A stretch of DNA of 18,293 bases, taken from contig DASPKM010000007.1 in assembly GCA_035628135.1 (NCBI GenBank), positions 1 through 18,293 on the forward strand, in the 5' to 3' direction. Below the pieces are notes generated by a model, which did not search any database, was not told the DNA's origin, and saw only the letters and a list, made by a program, of their open reading frames with translations. The position numbers and the translations under genes are program-made. Shown one piece after another: positions 1 through 6,372 of this stretch. Origin of the DNA: DASPKM01 sp035628135 (GTDB lineage: Bacteria; Bacteroidota; Bacteroidia; Chitinophagales; Chitinophagaceae). Each line of letters opens with the position of its first letter. The stretch's first letter is position 1.

Positions 1-139
1 CAAGCATATTGAGCTTTTGGGTGGCGTCAACGGCATTGCTCACCAGTTCCCGCACGAAGATCTCGTGGTCGCTGTAAAGGAACTTTTTAATGATGGGAAA
101 AATGTTCTCTGTTTGTACCCGTATTGCACCTTTTTGCAT
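1..139 (-). CDS. htpG: HtpG (Hsp90-family chaperone), N-terminal 46 codons, cut by window edge
   Basis: Cytosolic ATP-dependent chaperone of the Hsp90 family. Reading the minus strand from the ATG at 139-137 gives an open frame that runs off the left edge of the window. It starts MQKGAIRVQTENIFPIIKKF and continues with LYSDHEIFVRELVSNAVDAT. The block YSDHEIFVRELVSNAVDA is the first helix of the Hsp90 ATP-binding (GHKL) domain; the Glu and Asn in RELVSNAVDA correspond to the catalytic Glu and the Mg-contacting Asn of the family. The rest of the protein, usually a little over 600 residues, lies outside. The gene is divergent from rpsF, and the 260-base gap between them holds several inverted repeats described separately. 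Identification is by direct recognition of the N-terminus and is strong for so short a piece. Confidence 0.9.
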   Translation of the reverse strand, partial: MQKGAIRVQTENIFPIIKKFLYSDHEIFVRELVSNAVDATQKLNML

Positions 140-159
140 AAATGGCAGTTTTAGAATGG

Positions 160-187
160 ATTATAATGGCTTGGCAAGGATGGCAAA
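160..187 (-). promoter_or_regulatory. Possible htpG promoter
   Basis: On the minus strand TTTGCC (187-182) is followed after 16 bases by TATAAT (165-160), about 20 bases before the htpG ATG. The boxes resemble classical sigma-70 spacing, which is not the usual Bacteroidota pattern, so this may be chance. If real, the upstream box lies inside the ATGGCA/TGCCAT inverted repeat at 180-198, a good place for a repressor. Confidence 0.25.
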
Positions 188-222
188 CAAAATGCCATTC
201 GGCTCCGACTGTCAGACTGGCA
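180..222. promoter_or_regulatory. Candidate operator cluster upstream of htpG
   Basis: Two dyads sit side by side. ATGGCA (180-185) and TGCCAT (193-198) form a perfect inverted repeat around 7 bases. TGTCAGACTGGCA (210-222) is symmetric around its central A except for one base pair. Further TGGCA copies lie at 143, 172 and 275. No CIRCE-type heat-shock operator is present. A role as binding site for a stress regulator is inference. Confidence 0.35.
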
Positions 223-335
223 ATCATTCCCAATTGCCGCGTCGCCAAGGTACGGTATCTGTCTAAACGGATCGTGGCACCGCGAGAATTCCGAAGGATA
301 TCTACCAATGATAAGGTATTCAAAAAGCCCTGAAA

Positions 336-370
336 TTGTATCGGAACTTCGGCGTTTTCCCCTACCTTTG
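336..370 (+). promoter_or_regulatory. Promoter of the rpsF-rpsR-rplI operon (TANNTTTG type)
   Basis: TACCTTTG at 363-370 matches the Bacteroidota -7 box TANNTTTG exactly and lies 33 bases before the rpsF start, giving a leader of roughly 25 bases. The upstream TTG at 336-338 is 24 bases away, longer than the usual spacing of about 19-21, so the upstream element is doubtful. Confidence 0.55.
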
Positions 371-402
371 CAGCCCATTTATTTTTTTAACCTAAAACAG
401 GG

Positions 403-759
403 ATGATGAACAATTATGAATTGATGGTGATCTTTACCCCTGTGCTGTCTGAGGATGACTTTAAAGCGTCCCAGAAAAAATACACTTCTTTCCTCAAAGA
501 AAACGGGGGCGAAGTGGTGCACGAAAATCCCTGGGGATTAAGATCACTGGCGTATCCGATAAACAAGAAGACCACTGGTCTTTATTGGGTATTGGAATAT
601 TCTGCGCCATCCGACTTCAATGAGAAGCTGAAAATACAGCTTCTGCGTGACGAGAACGTTCTCCGTCACATGAGCACCAGGCTCGATAAATACGCCGTCG
701 AGTACAACTCTAAAAGGAGAAGTGGCGTACCTACCGGAACTGAAAAAGTGGAGGATTAA
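403..759 (+). CDS. rpsF: 30S ribosomal protein bS6
   Basis: Small-subunit protein that pairs with bS18 on the platform of the 30S subunit. The 118-residue product opens MMNNYELMVIFTPVLSEDDF and contains the family's NPWGLRSLAYPINKKTTGLY segment and the LRDENVLRHMSTRLDKY strand near the C-terminus; the length is normal for bS6. Two ATG codons stand in a row (403 and 406), and either could start the protein; bS6 usually begins MNxYE, which slightly favours 406. It is the first gene of a three-gene operon, and rpsR starts 3 bases after its stop. No ssb or priB lies between them, unlike in proteobacteria. No obvious S6:S18 leader structure fits in the short leader. Confidence 0.97.
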   Translation: MMNNYELMVIFTPVLSEDDFKASQKKYTSFLKENGGEVVHENPWGLRSLAYPINKKTTGLYWVLEYSAPSDFNEKLKIQLLRDENVLRHMSTRLDKYAVEYNSKRRSGVPTGTEKVED

Positions 760-762
760 ACT

Positions 763-1029
763 ATGGCAAAATCAAATGAAATCAAGTATTTAACGGCCAT
801 TAAGACCGAAAAACGCCAGAAGAAATACTGCCGCTTCAAAAAGTTCGGTATAAAGTATATTGACTATAAGGATGCTGACTTCCTGAAGAAATTCCTGAAC
901 GAGCAGGGCAAGCTGTTGCCGCGCCGTATTACAGGCAATTCGCTGAAATACCAGCGCAAAGTGTCCCAGGCCGTTAAAAAGGCCCGTCAAATGGCGTTAT
1001 TGCCAAACGTAACTGACCTTTTAAAGTAA
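763..1029 (+). CDS. rpsR: 30S ribosomal protein bS18
   Basis: Partner of bS6 in the 30S platform. The 88-residue product has the family core: CRFKKFGIKYIDYKDADFL, then FLNEQGKLLPRRITGNSLKY, then QRKVSQAVKKARQMALLP. The LPRRITG and ARQMALLP motifs are diagnostic. The basic N-terminus (KTEKRQKKYC) is normal. Only one Cys is visible in the N-terminal part, so a zinc-binding form is not expected. It sits 3 bases after rpsF, and its stop codon region overlaps the strong Shine-Dalgarno of rplI, which implies a single transcript with coupled translation. Confidence 0.97.
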   Translation: MAKSNEIKYLTAIKTEKRQKKYCRFKKFGIKYIDYKDADFLKKFLNEQGKLLPRRITGNSLKYQRKVSQAVKKARQMALLPNVTDLLK

Positions 1030-1034
1030 GGAGG
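1028..1034 (+). promoter_or_regulatory. Strong Shine-Dalgarno for rplI
   Basis: AAGGAGG lies 8 bases before the rplI ATG and overlaps the last bases of the rpsR stop. Such a strong site is uncommon among the genes of this window, which mostly lack a clear Shine-Dalgarno, and it fixes the rplI start. Confidence 0.75.
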
Positions 1035-1042
1035 TAGCCATC

Positions 1043-1489
1043 ATGCAAGTAATTTTAATTCAAGACGTAAACAACCTGGGTGGCATCAACGAAGTAGTGA
1101 ACGTGCGCAACGGTTATGCCCGCAACTTCCTTTTCCCCCGCCAGATGGCGGTAGAAGCTTCTCCCTCCAACATGAAGCAATTGGAAGAGCGCCTGAAGCA
1201 GCAGAAAAAGAAAGAGGAGAAAATGCTCGCCGAAGTAAATAAGGTCGTGGAAGTATTGAAAGAATCCCCCCTGAAAATCGGAGCTAAAACAGGAACCAGC
1301 GGTAAGATCTTCGGTAGCGTAACCTCGGTACAGATTGCCCGTGCCATCCGCGACCAGAAAGGGTATGAAATCGACAGGCGCCGCATTCACCTGGTAGACG
1401 ATGTAAAGGAGCTGGGTACTTACAAAGCGAAAATCGATTTTGGCAATGGCCAGGAAACTGAGGTTGAGCTGGAAGTAGTAGCCGAATAA
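1043..1489 (+). CDS. rplI: 50S ribosomal protein bL9
   Basis: Large-subunit protein at the base of the L1 stalk, with two RNA-binding domains joined by a long helix. The 148-residue product begins MQVILIQDVNNLGGINEVVN and continues VRNGYARNFLFPRQMAVEAS, the typical N-domain signature (GxxxxVxxGYARNFL.P). A Lys/Glu-rich connecting helix follows at about residues 45-75, then the C-domain with KIGAKTGTSGKIFGSVTSVQ and IDRRRIHLVDDVKELGTYKA. Length is normal. It is the last gene of the operon; a hairpin follows 12 bases after its stop. Confidence 0.97.
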   Translation: MQVILIQDVNNLGGINEVVNVRNGYARNFLFPRQMAVEASPSNMKQLEERLKQQKKKEEKMLAEVNKVVEVLKESPLKIGAKTGTSGKIFGSVTSVQIARAIRDQKGYEIDRRRIHLVDDVKELGTYKAKIDFGNGQETEVELEVVAE

Positions 1490-1501
1490 GCCCTGTTGGC
1501 G

Positions 1502-1521
1502 GGCCTGTTGAACCACAGGCC
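1502..1521 (+). terminator. Hairpin after rplI, weak intrinsic terminator
   Basis: GGCCTGT (1502-1508) and ACAGGCC (1515-1521) form a 7-bp perfect stem with a 6-base loop just after the operon. The downstream sequence is A/T-rich but has no clean T-run, so termination strength is uncertain. Confidence 0.5.
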
Positions 1522-1695
1522 AGAAATTATTAGAGATAGTGGGACAATGAAAATAATCCTATATCTTTATAGTGGTTCTAATGCAGTTAGTTCTCTACTT
1601 GTTCTGAAGGTTTTTTAACAATTCAATGTCTCTCAGTTCATCGTAGCAACATAACTCATTAGTGTTTTATTTAATTTTTTTTAAATCTTGTTACA

Positions 1696-2079
1696 ATGAA
1701 CATTTACGTAGGAAACCTCTCCTGGACAATGACAGAGGACGATTTGCGGAGCCTGTTTGAACAATATGGAACTGTAAGCTCCGTAAAAATCGTGAAAGAC
1801 CGTGAAACTGGTCGTAGCCGTGGTTTTGGCTTCGTCGACATGCCCGACGATAATGAAGGGCAGGCAGCACTTACCAATCTGTATGATTCGGAAGTGATGG
1901 GGCGCAAGATCATCGTCAATGAATCACAAACCAAACCCAACGCGGGCGGCGGTGGCGGTGGCTTCAAAAAGAGAAGCTTCGGCGGCGGCGGCAGCGGTGG
2001 TGGCGGTGGCTATCGCAAAGGCGGTGGCGGCGGTTACAATCGCGGTGGTGGCGGCGGAGGATATAACAGGGACTATTAA
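1696..2079 (+). CDS. Glycine-rich RNA-binding protein with one RRM domain
   Basis: Cytosolic single-stranded RNA-binding protein of the small RRM type, similar in build to cyanobacterial cold-inducible Rbp proteins and common in Bacteroidota. RNP2 is IYVGNL at residues 3-8 and RNP1 is RGFGFVDM at 42-49; together they carry the aromatic residues (Tyr4, Phe44, Phe46) that stack on RNA bases. The RRM fold covers about residues 1-75. Residues 80-127 are a low-complexity tail of Gly runs broken by Lys, Arg, Tyr and Phe (FKKRSFGGGG, YRKGGGGG, YNRGGGGG). The gene stands alone: a hairpin lies upstream and a strong terminator downstream. The roughly 200 bases before it are AT-rich with a long T-tract just before the start. 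A cold-responsive leader is possible but not shown. Confidence 0.93.
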   Translation: MNIYVGNLSWTMTEDDLRSLFEQYGTVSSVKIVKDRETGRSRGFGFVDMPDDNEGQAALTNLYDSEVMGRKIIVNESQTKPNAGGGGGGFKKRSFGGGGSGGGGGYRKGGGGGYNRGGGGGGYNRDY

Positions 2080-2106
2080 TCTGGTTTAACCTTCTTCCGA
2101 TATGGC

Positions 2107-2136
2107 AATCCTCTTTGTACAAAGAGGATTTTTTAT
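2107..2136 (+). terminator. Intrinsic terminator of the RRM gene
   Basis: A perfect 24-base palindrome (2107-2130, arms AATCCTCTTTGT and ACAAAGAGGATT) runs into TTTTTTATTT. Strong, and close after the stop codon. Confidence 0.9.
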
Positions 2137-2137
2137 T

Positions 2138-2313
2138 TCAATAAGTATTGCTGGGTACCTTATGATAACGTTAACGCCATATTAAGACAACTTTAGCTTG
2201 TAACATTAAACCATTTTGAGCGTTTAGCATCTATATATATCATACAATAGCAACAGTTTTCTCATAAGCAGTTAGTTTTGGTTACACCCCGCCTTTCCAG
2301 GCGGGGTTTTTTT
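2138..2313 (+). ncRNA. Possible small RNA between two terminators
   Basis: This stretch has no credible reading frame, starts right after the terminator of the RRM gene and ends in a second strong plus-strand terminator at 2286-2313. A terminator needs a transcript of its own here, so an independent short RNA is one explanation; read-through from the RRM gene is the other. Just before the hairpin stands AGCAGTTAGTTTTGG (2267-2281), which recurs before a terminator at 17181-17195. No known RNA family was recognised. Confidence 0.25.
2286..2313 (+). terminator. Strong intrinsic terminator with no obvious gene before it
   Basis: ACCCCGCC (2286-2293) and GGCGGGGT (2300-2307) form an 8-bp perfect stem with loop TTTCCA, followed by seven T. 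A smaller GC-rich hairpin (TGCCGG/CCGGCA, about 2315-2335) follows immediately. Confidence 0.85.
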
Positions 2314-2382
2314 ATGCCGGCCATTAAGCCCGGCACATTCTTCAACCAAATATGCAAAACCTTAAGCTAAGTTCACGGCCAC

Positions 2383-2413
2383 ATTGGCAATTGGCCTCAG
2401 AATCCTACTTTTA
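2383..2413 (+). promoter_or_regulatory. Promoter of the oxidoreductase/DUF1080 operon
   Basis: TTG (2384-2386), exactly 19 bases, then TACTTTTA (2406-2413), one base off the Bacteroidota -7 consensus TANNTTTG. Transcription would begin near 2419, leaving a leader of about 14 bases before the ATG at 2433. Confidence 0.5.
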
Positions 2414-2432
2414 GCAGACCAAAGCTATATGT

Positions 2433-3746
2433 ATGGACCGCAGAGATTTTATCAGGAATACCTCACTGGCCACCGCCGGAGTAACCATCCTCAATTTTCC
2501 CATCTTTGGCAAAAATGCTCCCAGCAATAAAGTGGTGCTGGCCGTAATGGGTGTTTATAGCCGCGGCGCTTACCTCGCCGAATCATTTGCCAAGCTTGCC
2601 AATGTAGAAATTGCTTATATATGCGACGTAGAAAACAAGGCTATTCAAAAAGGCCTGGAAGCCATGAAGGATGCACCACGGAAACCAACGGTAGTAAAAG
2701 ATATCCGCGAACTGGTGGCCAAAAAAGATTTTGACGGCCTGGTAATAGCCTCACCAGACCACTGGCATGCTCCGGCAAGCTTGCTGGCAGTGGCCAATGG
2801 AAAACATGTGTATGTTGAAAAACCCTGCGGTCACAACCCGTATGAAGGTGAACTGCTCGCCCAGGCAATGCAGAAGCATAAAAAGCTCATTCAAATGGGC
2901 AACCAGCGCCGCTCCTTTCCCGACCTTATCAATGCAGTGAAGGAAGTAAGGGAGGGCATTATCGGGAATCCTTATTTCGGTAAGGCATGGTATGCAAACA
3001 ACCGCAAATCCATCGGCTACGGAAAGAAGGTGCCAGTGCCTGCATCGCTTGACTTTGACCTGTGGCAGGGACCAGCCCCGCGCAGGGAATACCGCGACAA
3101 CCTGGTGCACTATAACTGGCATTGGTTCTGGCATTGGGGCACCGGCGAATCCTGTAACAATGGCACACACGAAATAGATTGCTGCCGTTGGTTCCTGGGG
3201 GTGGATTTTCCTACGAAGGTGACCTCGTCGGGCGGGCGTTATGCATTTAAAGACGATTGGGAAACGCCGGACACACAAGTGGCCACGTTCGAGTTCGGGC
3301 CCGATAAGGCCATTACCTGGGAAAGCCGTAGCTGCAATGTATTTCCCGTCGAAGGCGCGGGCCGTGGTTTTATTATTTATGGCGACAAGGGAACGCTGGT
3401 GAATTATGGCGATGCGGCTTATAAAATATTCGATGAAAAAAACAAACTGGTGAAAGAAGTAAAGTCCGACGTGAAGGCAGATCCCAATAATCCTGTCAGC
3501 GCCAGCGGCAACCTCGACATGTACCATTTCAATAATTTTGTGCAGGGCGTCCGTGGAGAGGCTGCTATTACCGCTCCCATCGACGACGGGCACAAAAGCG
3601 TATTGCTTTGCCACCTGGCCAATATTGCGCAGCGCACCGGCCGCACGCTCAACTGCGATCCATCGAACGGGCATATTCTACAGGATAAAGCCGCCATGCA
3701 ATTGTGGAGAAGGGAGTATGAAAAAGGCTGGGAACCGAAGGTATGA
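2433..3746 (+). CDS. Gfo/Idh/MocA-family oxidoreductase, twin-arginine signal
   Basis: NAD(P)-dependent sugar oxidoreductase family, 437 residues. The N-terminus MDRRDFIRNTSLATAGVTIL carries a twin-arginine motif (RRDF) and a hydrophobic stretch, so export of the folded protein with its cofactor to the periplasm is likely. The nucleotide-binding fold starts near residue 33 with GVYSRG (40-45) in place of the classical GxGxxG. SPDHWHAPASLL (108-119) and VEKPCGHN (128-135) hold the conserved family Lys at 130. The substrate-side block GTGESCNNGTHEIDCCRWFL (236-255) has the likely catalytic His246. The related enzymes of this subgroup oxidise or reduce C3 of sugars and act with DUF1080 proteins; here it is first in an operon with a second oxidoreductase and a DUF1080 protein, which fits a 3-keto-glycoside route. 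Substrate unknown. Confidence 0.88.
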   Translation: MDRRDFIRNTSLATAGVTILNFPIFGKNAPSNKVVLAVMGVYSRGAYLAESFAKLANVEIAYICDVENKAIQKGLEAMKDAPRKPTVVKDIRELVAKKDFDGLVIASPDHWHAPASLLAVANGKHVYVEKPCGHNPYEGELLAQAMQKHKKLIQMGNQRRSFPDLINAVKEVREGIIGNPYFGKAWYANNRKSIGYGKKVPVPASLDFDLWQGPAPRREYRDNLVHYNWHWFWHWGTGESCNNGTHEIDCCRWFLGVDFPTKVTSSGGRYAFKDDWETPDTQVATFEFGPDKAITWESRSCNVFPVEGAGRGFIIYGDKGTLVNYGDAAYKIFDEKNKLVKEVKSDVKADPNNPVSASGNLDMYHFNNFVQGVRGEAAITAPIDDGHKSVLLCHLANIAQRTGRTLNCDPSNGHILQDKAAMQLWRREYEKGWEPKV

Positions 3747-3771
3747 TGTTATATTAGTGAACGATACAGCA

Positions 3772-4980
3772 ATGAGCAGAAGGAAATTCATTCAATACAC
3801 AGGAGTGCTGGCAGGCGGGCTGTTACTGCAGCGGGGGCTATCCGGCATGCAAAGCATGCCATGGCAGCGGTTGTCCGTTGGCGTTATAGGCTGCGGCGAC
3901 CGTGGCAATGGCATCATCCAGGTGATGCATAAACTTCCCGAGCTGTTTAACGTAACCGGTATTTGCGATGTGCTTGATTTCCGCATAGATGCCTGCAAAA
4001 AATTATTCAGTAACCCGGCAAGCGTTCAGGTGCACAAAGACTACCGCCATTTGCTCGACGATAAAAATATCCATGCCGTTATAATAGCCACGCCGCTGAA
4101 CATGCACTACGAAATAGCGGCCGCCGCCCTTGATGCGGGCAAGCATGTATACCTGGAAAAAACAATGACCTACAATATCCGGGAAGCATTGGACCTTGTA
4201 AAAAAAGTAAAGGCTAAACCAGCGCTTACACTGCAGGTAGGCCATCAATACCGCTACACGCCTTTGTATTTTAAGGTGAAGGAAATGATAGCAAAGGGTT
4301 ACCTGGGCAAGGTAACGCAGATCGATTGCCGCTGGGACCGTAACTGGAACTGGCGACGCCCGGTGCCCGATCCAAAGCTGGAAAGACAGATCAACTGGCG
4401 CATGTACAAACAATATTCCGGCGGGCTCGTGGCCGAGCTTTTATCACATCAAATAGATTTTATTCACTGGGCTTTCGAAACGCATCCCGATACCATTATC
4501 GGAACGGGTGGAATAGACTATTATAAAGATGGCCGTGAAACCTTCGATAACGTGCAGGTGATATTGCGCTATGCAAAGGACGGCATGATCGGCAATTTCG
4601 GGGCCACCTGCGGCAATGCGCACGATGGATATTTGTTCAAGATCAAAGGCACGAAAGGCGCGGTACATCTTTTAATGAACGATGGGGTGTTCTATCCCGA
4701 AAAAGAAACCAAAAAGCAACTGGAAACGGTAGACGGCGTAGCTGGCGCAACACGTATTACCAGGAACAAGGACGGCGGCATTCCTATTACGCAGGAGCCC
4801 ATGAAAGATGGCACCTGGTACGCGCTGAAAGATTTTCATACCTGCATCACGGAAAAAAAGAAACCTGTTTCGGACGTTATTACCGGCGCTACAACGGCCT
4901 TTACCGTTCACCTTGCCAACAATTCATTGTACAGCGGCTCTATTCAACAATGGAAGCCTGACTATAACTTATCATCCTGA
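3772..4980 (+). CDS. Second Gfo/Idh/MocA-family oxidoreductase, twin-arginine signal
   Basis: Another member of the same oxidoreductase family, 402 residues from the chosen start. The frame is open from further upstream (3538), but the ATG at 3772 gives MSRRKFIQYTGVLAGGLLLQ, a clear twin-arginine signal, and avoids overlap with the preceding gene, whose stop is 25 bases upstream. Nucleotide-binding motif VGVIGCGDRGNG at 36-47; IIATPLNMHYE at 104-114; VYLEKTMTYN at 126-135 with the family Lys at 130 but Thr where most members have Pro; GGLVAELLSHQIDFIHWAFE at 217-236 with His226. The differences from its neighbour (EKT against EKP, a different substrate block) suggest two steps or two substrates, not a recent duplication. 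DUF1080 follows 5 bases later, so the three genes are almost surely one transcript. Confidence 0.87.
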   Translation: MSRRKFIQYTGVLAGGLLLQRGLSGMQSMPWQRLSVGVIGCGDRGNGIIQVMHKLPELFNVTGICDVLDFRIDACKKLFSNPASVQVHKDYRHLLDDKNIHAVIIATPLNMHYEIAAAALDAGKHVYLEKTMTYNIREALDLVKKVKAKPALTLQVGHQYRYTPLYFKVKEMIAKGYLGKVTQIDCRWDRNWNWRRPVPDPKLERQINWRMYKQYSGGLVAELLSHQIDFIHWAFETHPDTIIGTGGIDYYKDGRETFDNVQVILRYAKDGMIGNFGATCGNAHDGYLFKIKGTKGAVHLLMNDGVFYPEKETKKQLETVDGVAGATRITRNKDGGIPITQEPMKDGTWYALKDFHTCITEKKKPVSDVITGATTAFTVHLANNSLYSGSIQQWKPDYNLSS

Positions 4981-4985
4981 GAGCT

Positions 4986-6371
4986 ATGCAAAAAAACAGT
5001 TTCTATATTTTATTATTCATGCTCATGTCAACTATCCATGCTTCGGCGCAGCCGCGCTACGGTGAGAAGGGCTGGACCAATTTGTTCGATGGAAAAACAC
5101 TGGCCGGCTGGAAAGTGCTGGCGGGTACCGCTACGTATGAAGTAGTGGACAATGCCATTGTGGGCACTACAGTGGCCAACTCCCGCAATACTTTTTTGGT
5201 TACCGAAAAATTGTACGATGATTTTGTGCTCGAACTCGAAGTAATGCTTCAGGATACCACGCTCAACTCGGGCATTCAGTTCCGCAGCCAGTTCGATCCG
5301 CAAAAAAACAACGGGCAGGGACAGGTATTCGGTTACCAGTTCGAACTGGACCCAAGCGCCAGGCGATGGACGGGTGGTATTTACGATGAATCGCGGCGCG
5401 GGTGGTTGTATCCCGGCGCGCTGAATCCCTTGCCGGCAGGAAGCTTTAAGGCTGGCGTGTACAACAAGGTGCGTATAGAGTGCATTGGCAACGATCTCAA
5501 AACCTGGATCAACGATATTCCCGCGGCATATGTTATCGACAGTGTAGACCGGAGCGGCTTCATAGCCCTGCAGGTGCACAGCGTGAACAGTTCCGAGCTG
5601 GTGGGAAAGAAGATCCATTGGAAAAACATACGCATTAAAACCAGCGGGTTAAAACCCACTCCCTTTCCTGATGGAAAATATATCGTGAACCTTATACCCA
5701 ATGATCTGTCGGATTATGAACGAAAGAATGGATGGCGTTTGCTCTTCAACGGTAGAAACCCCGATGGATGGATAGGCGCTTACAAAAATACCTTCCCGGA
5801 AAAGGGTTGGGTGATCGCGGATGGCACTCTGTCTGTGCTGCCTTCCGATGGAGGAGAATCTAGCAATGGAGGTGATATTGTTACGCAGGAACAGTTTGCC
5901 GCATTCGACCTTTCATTCGATTTTAAATTTACGCCCGGCGCAAACAGCGGCGTTAAATATTTCGTTACGCTTTCCGAGGGCAACAAGGGATCGGCCATAG
6001 GGTTGGAATACCAGATACTGGACGACAAGCTCCACCCCGATGCAAAAATGGGAAGGGATGGCAACCGCACGCTGGCATCGTTATACGATCTTATACCCGC
6101 GCAAAAGCAGGACCGTTTTGTACAGCCGCCCGGTCAATGGAACAGGGGACGCATCGTGGTGCATCCTGATAACAGGGTTGAGCACTACCTGAACGGAGTC
6201 AAGGTGCTGGAGTACGTCCGGGGCTCGCAGGCATACCGCGACCTGGTGGCGATCAGCAAATACAAAGTATGGAATGCTTTTGGCGAAGCGCCCCAAGGCC
6301 GCATCCTGCTGCAGGACCACGGAAATGCCGTTAGTTTCCGCAGCATTAAGATCAAAAAGCTGAAGGGATGA
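4986..6371 (+). CDS. Secreted protein with two DUF1080 (3-keto-disaccharide hydrolase-type) domains
   Basis: DUF1080 proteins have a concanavalin-like beta-sandwich; characterised members cleave 3-keto-glycosides, by elimination or hydrolysis, after a Gfo/Idh/MocA enzyme has oxidised C3. The 461-residue product has a Sec signal (FYILLFMLMSTIHASAQ, cleavage near residue 21). Domain 1 covers about 28-217: GWTNLFDGKTLAGWKV, NSGIQFRSQ at 94-102, GYQFELDPSARRWTGGIYDE. Domain 2 covers about 248-458: NGWRLLFNGRNPDGWIGAY, NSGVKYFV at 320-327, GLEYQILDD. The usual family form is one domain of about 200-250 residues, so this is a tandem fusion. The domains have diverged well beyond recent duplication. 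Last gene of the operon; the stop lies one base before the convergent apbE gene. No SusC/SusD pair or glycoside hydrolase is visible nearby. Confidence 0.88.
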   Translation: MQKNSFYILLFMLMSTIHASAQPRYGEKGWTNLFDGKTLAGWKVLAGTATYEVVDNAIVGTTVANSRNTFLVTEKLYDDFVLELEVMLQDTTLNSGIQFRSQFDPQKNNGQGQVFGYQFELDPSARRWTGGIYDESRRGWLYPGALNPLPAGSFKAGVYNKVRIECIGNDLKTWINDIPAAYVIDSVDRSGFIALQVHSVNSSELVGKKIHWKNIRIKTSGLKPTPFPDGKYIVNLIPNDLSDYERKNGWRLLFNGRNPDGWIGAYKNTFPEKGWVIADGTLSVLPSDGGESSNGGDIVTQEQFAAFDLSFDFKFTPGANSGVKYFVTLSEGNKGSAIGLEYQILDDKLHPDAKMGRDGNRTLASLYDLIPAQKQDRFVQPPGQWNRGRIVVHPDNRVEHYLNGVKVLEYVRGSQAYRDLVAISKYKVWNAFGEAPQGRILLQDHGNAVSFRSIKIKKLKG

Positions 6372-6372
6372 T

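Noticed and set aside
2751..3674. 307-residue open frame antisense to the first oxidoreductase
   Set aside because: Long but a shadow: the sense frame has clear family motifs, and the antisense product has none.
3538..3771. Upstream extension of the second oxidoreductase
   Set aside because: Overlaps the preceding gene by about 200 bases and hides the twin-arginine signal that starts at 3772.
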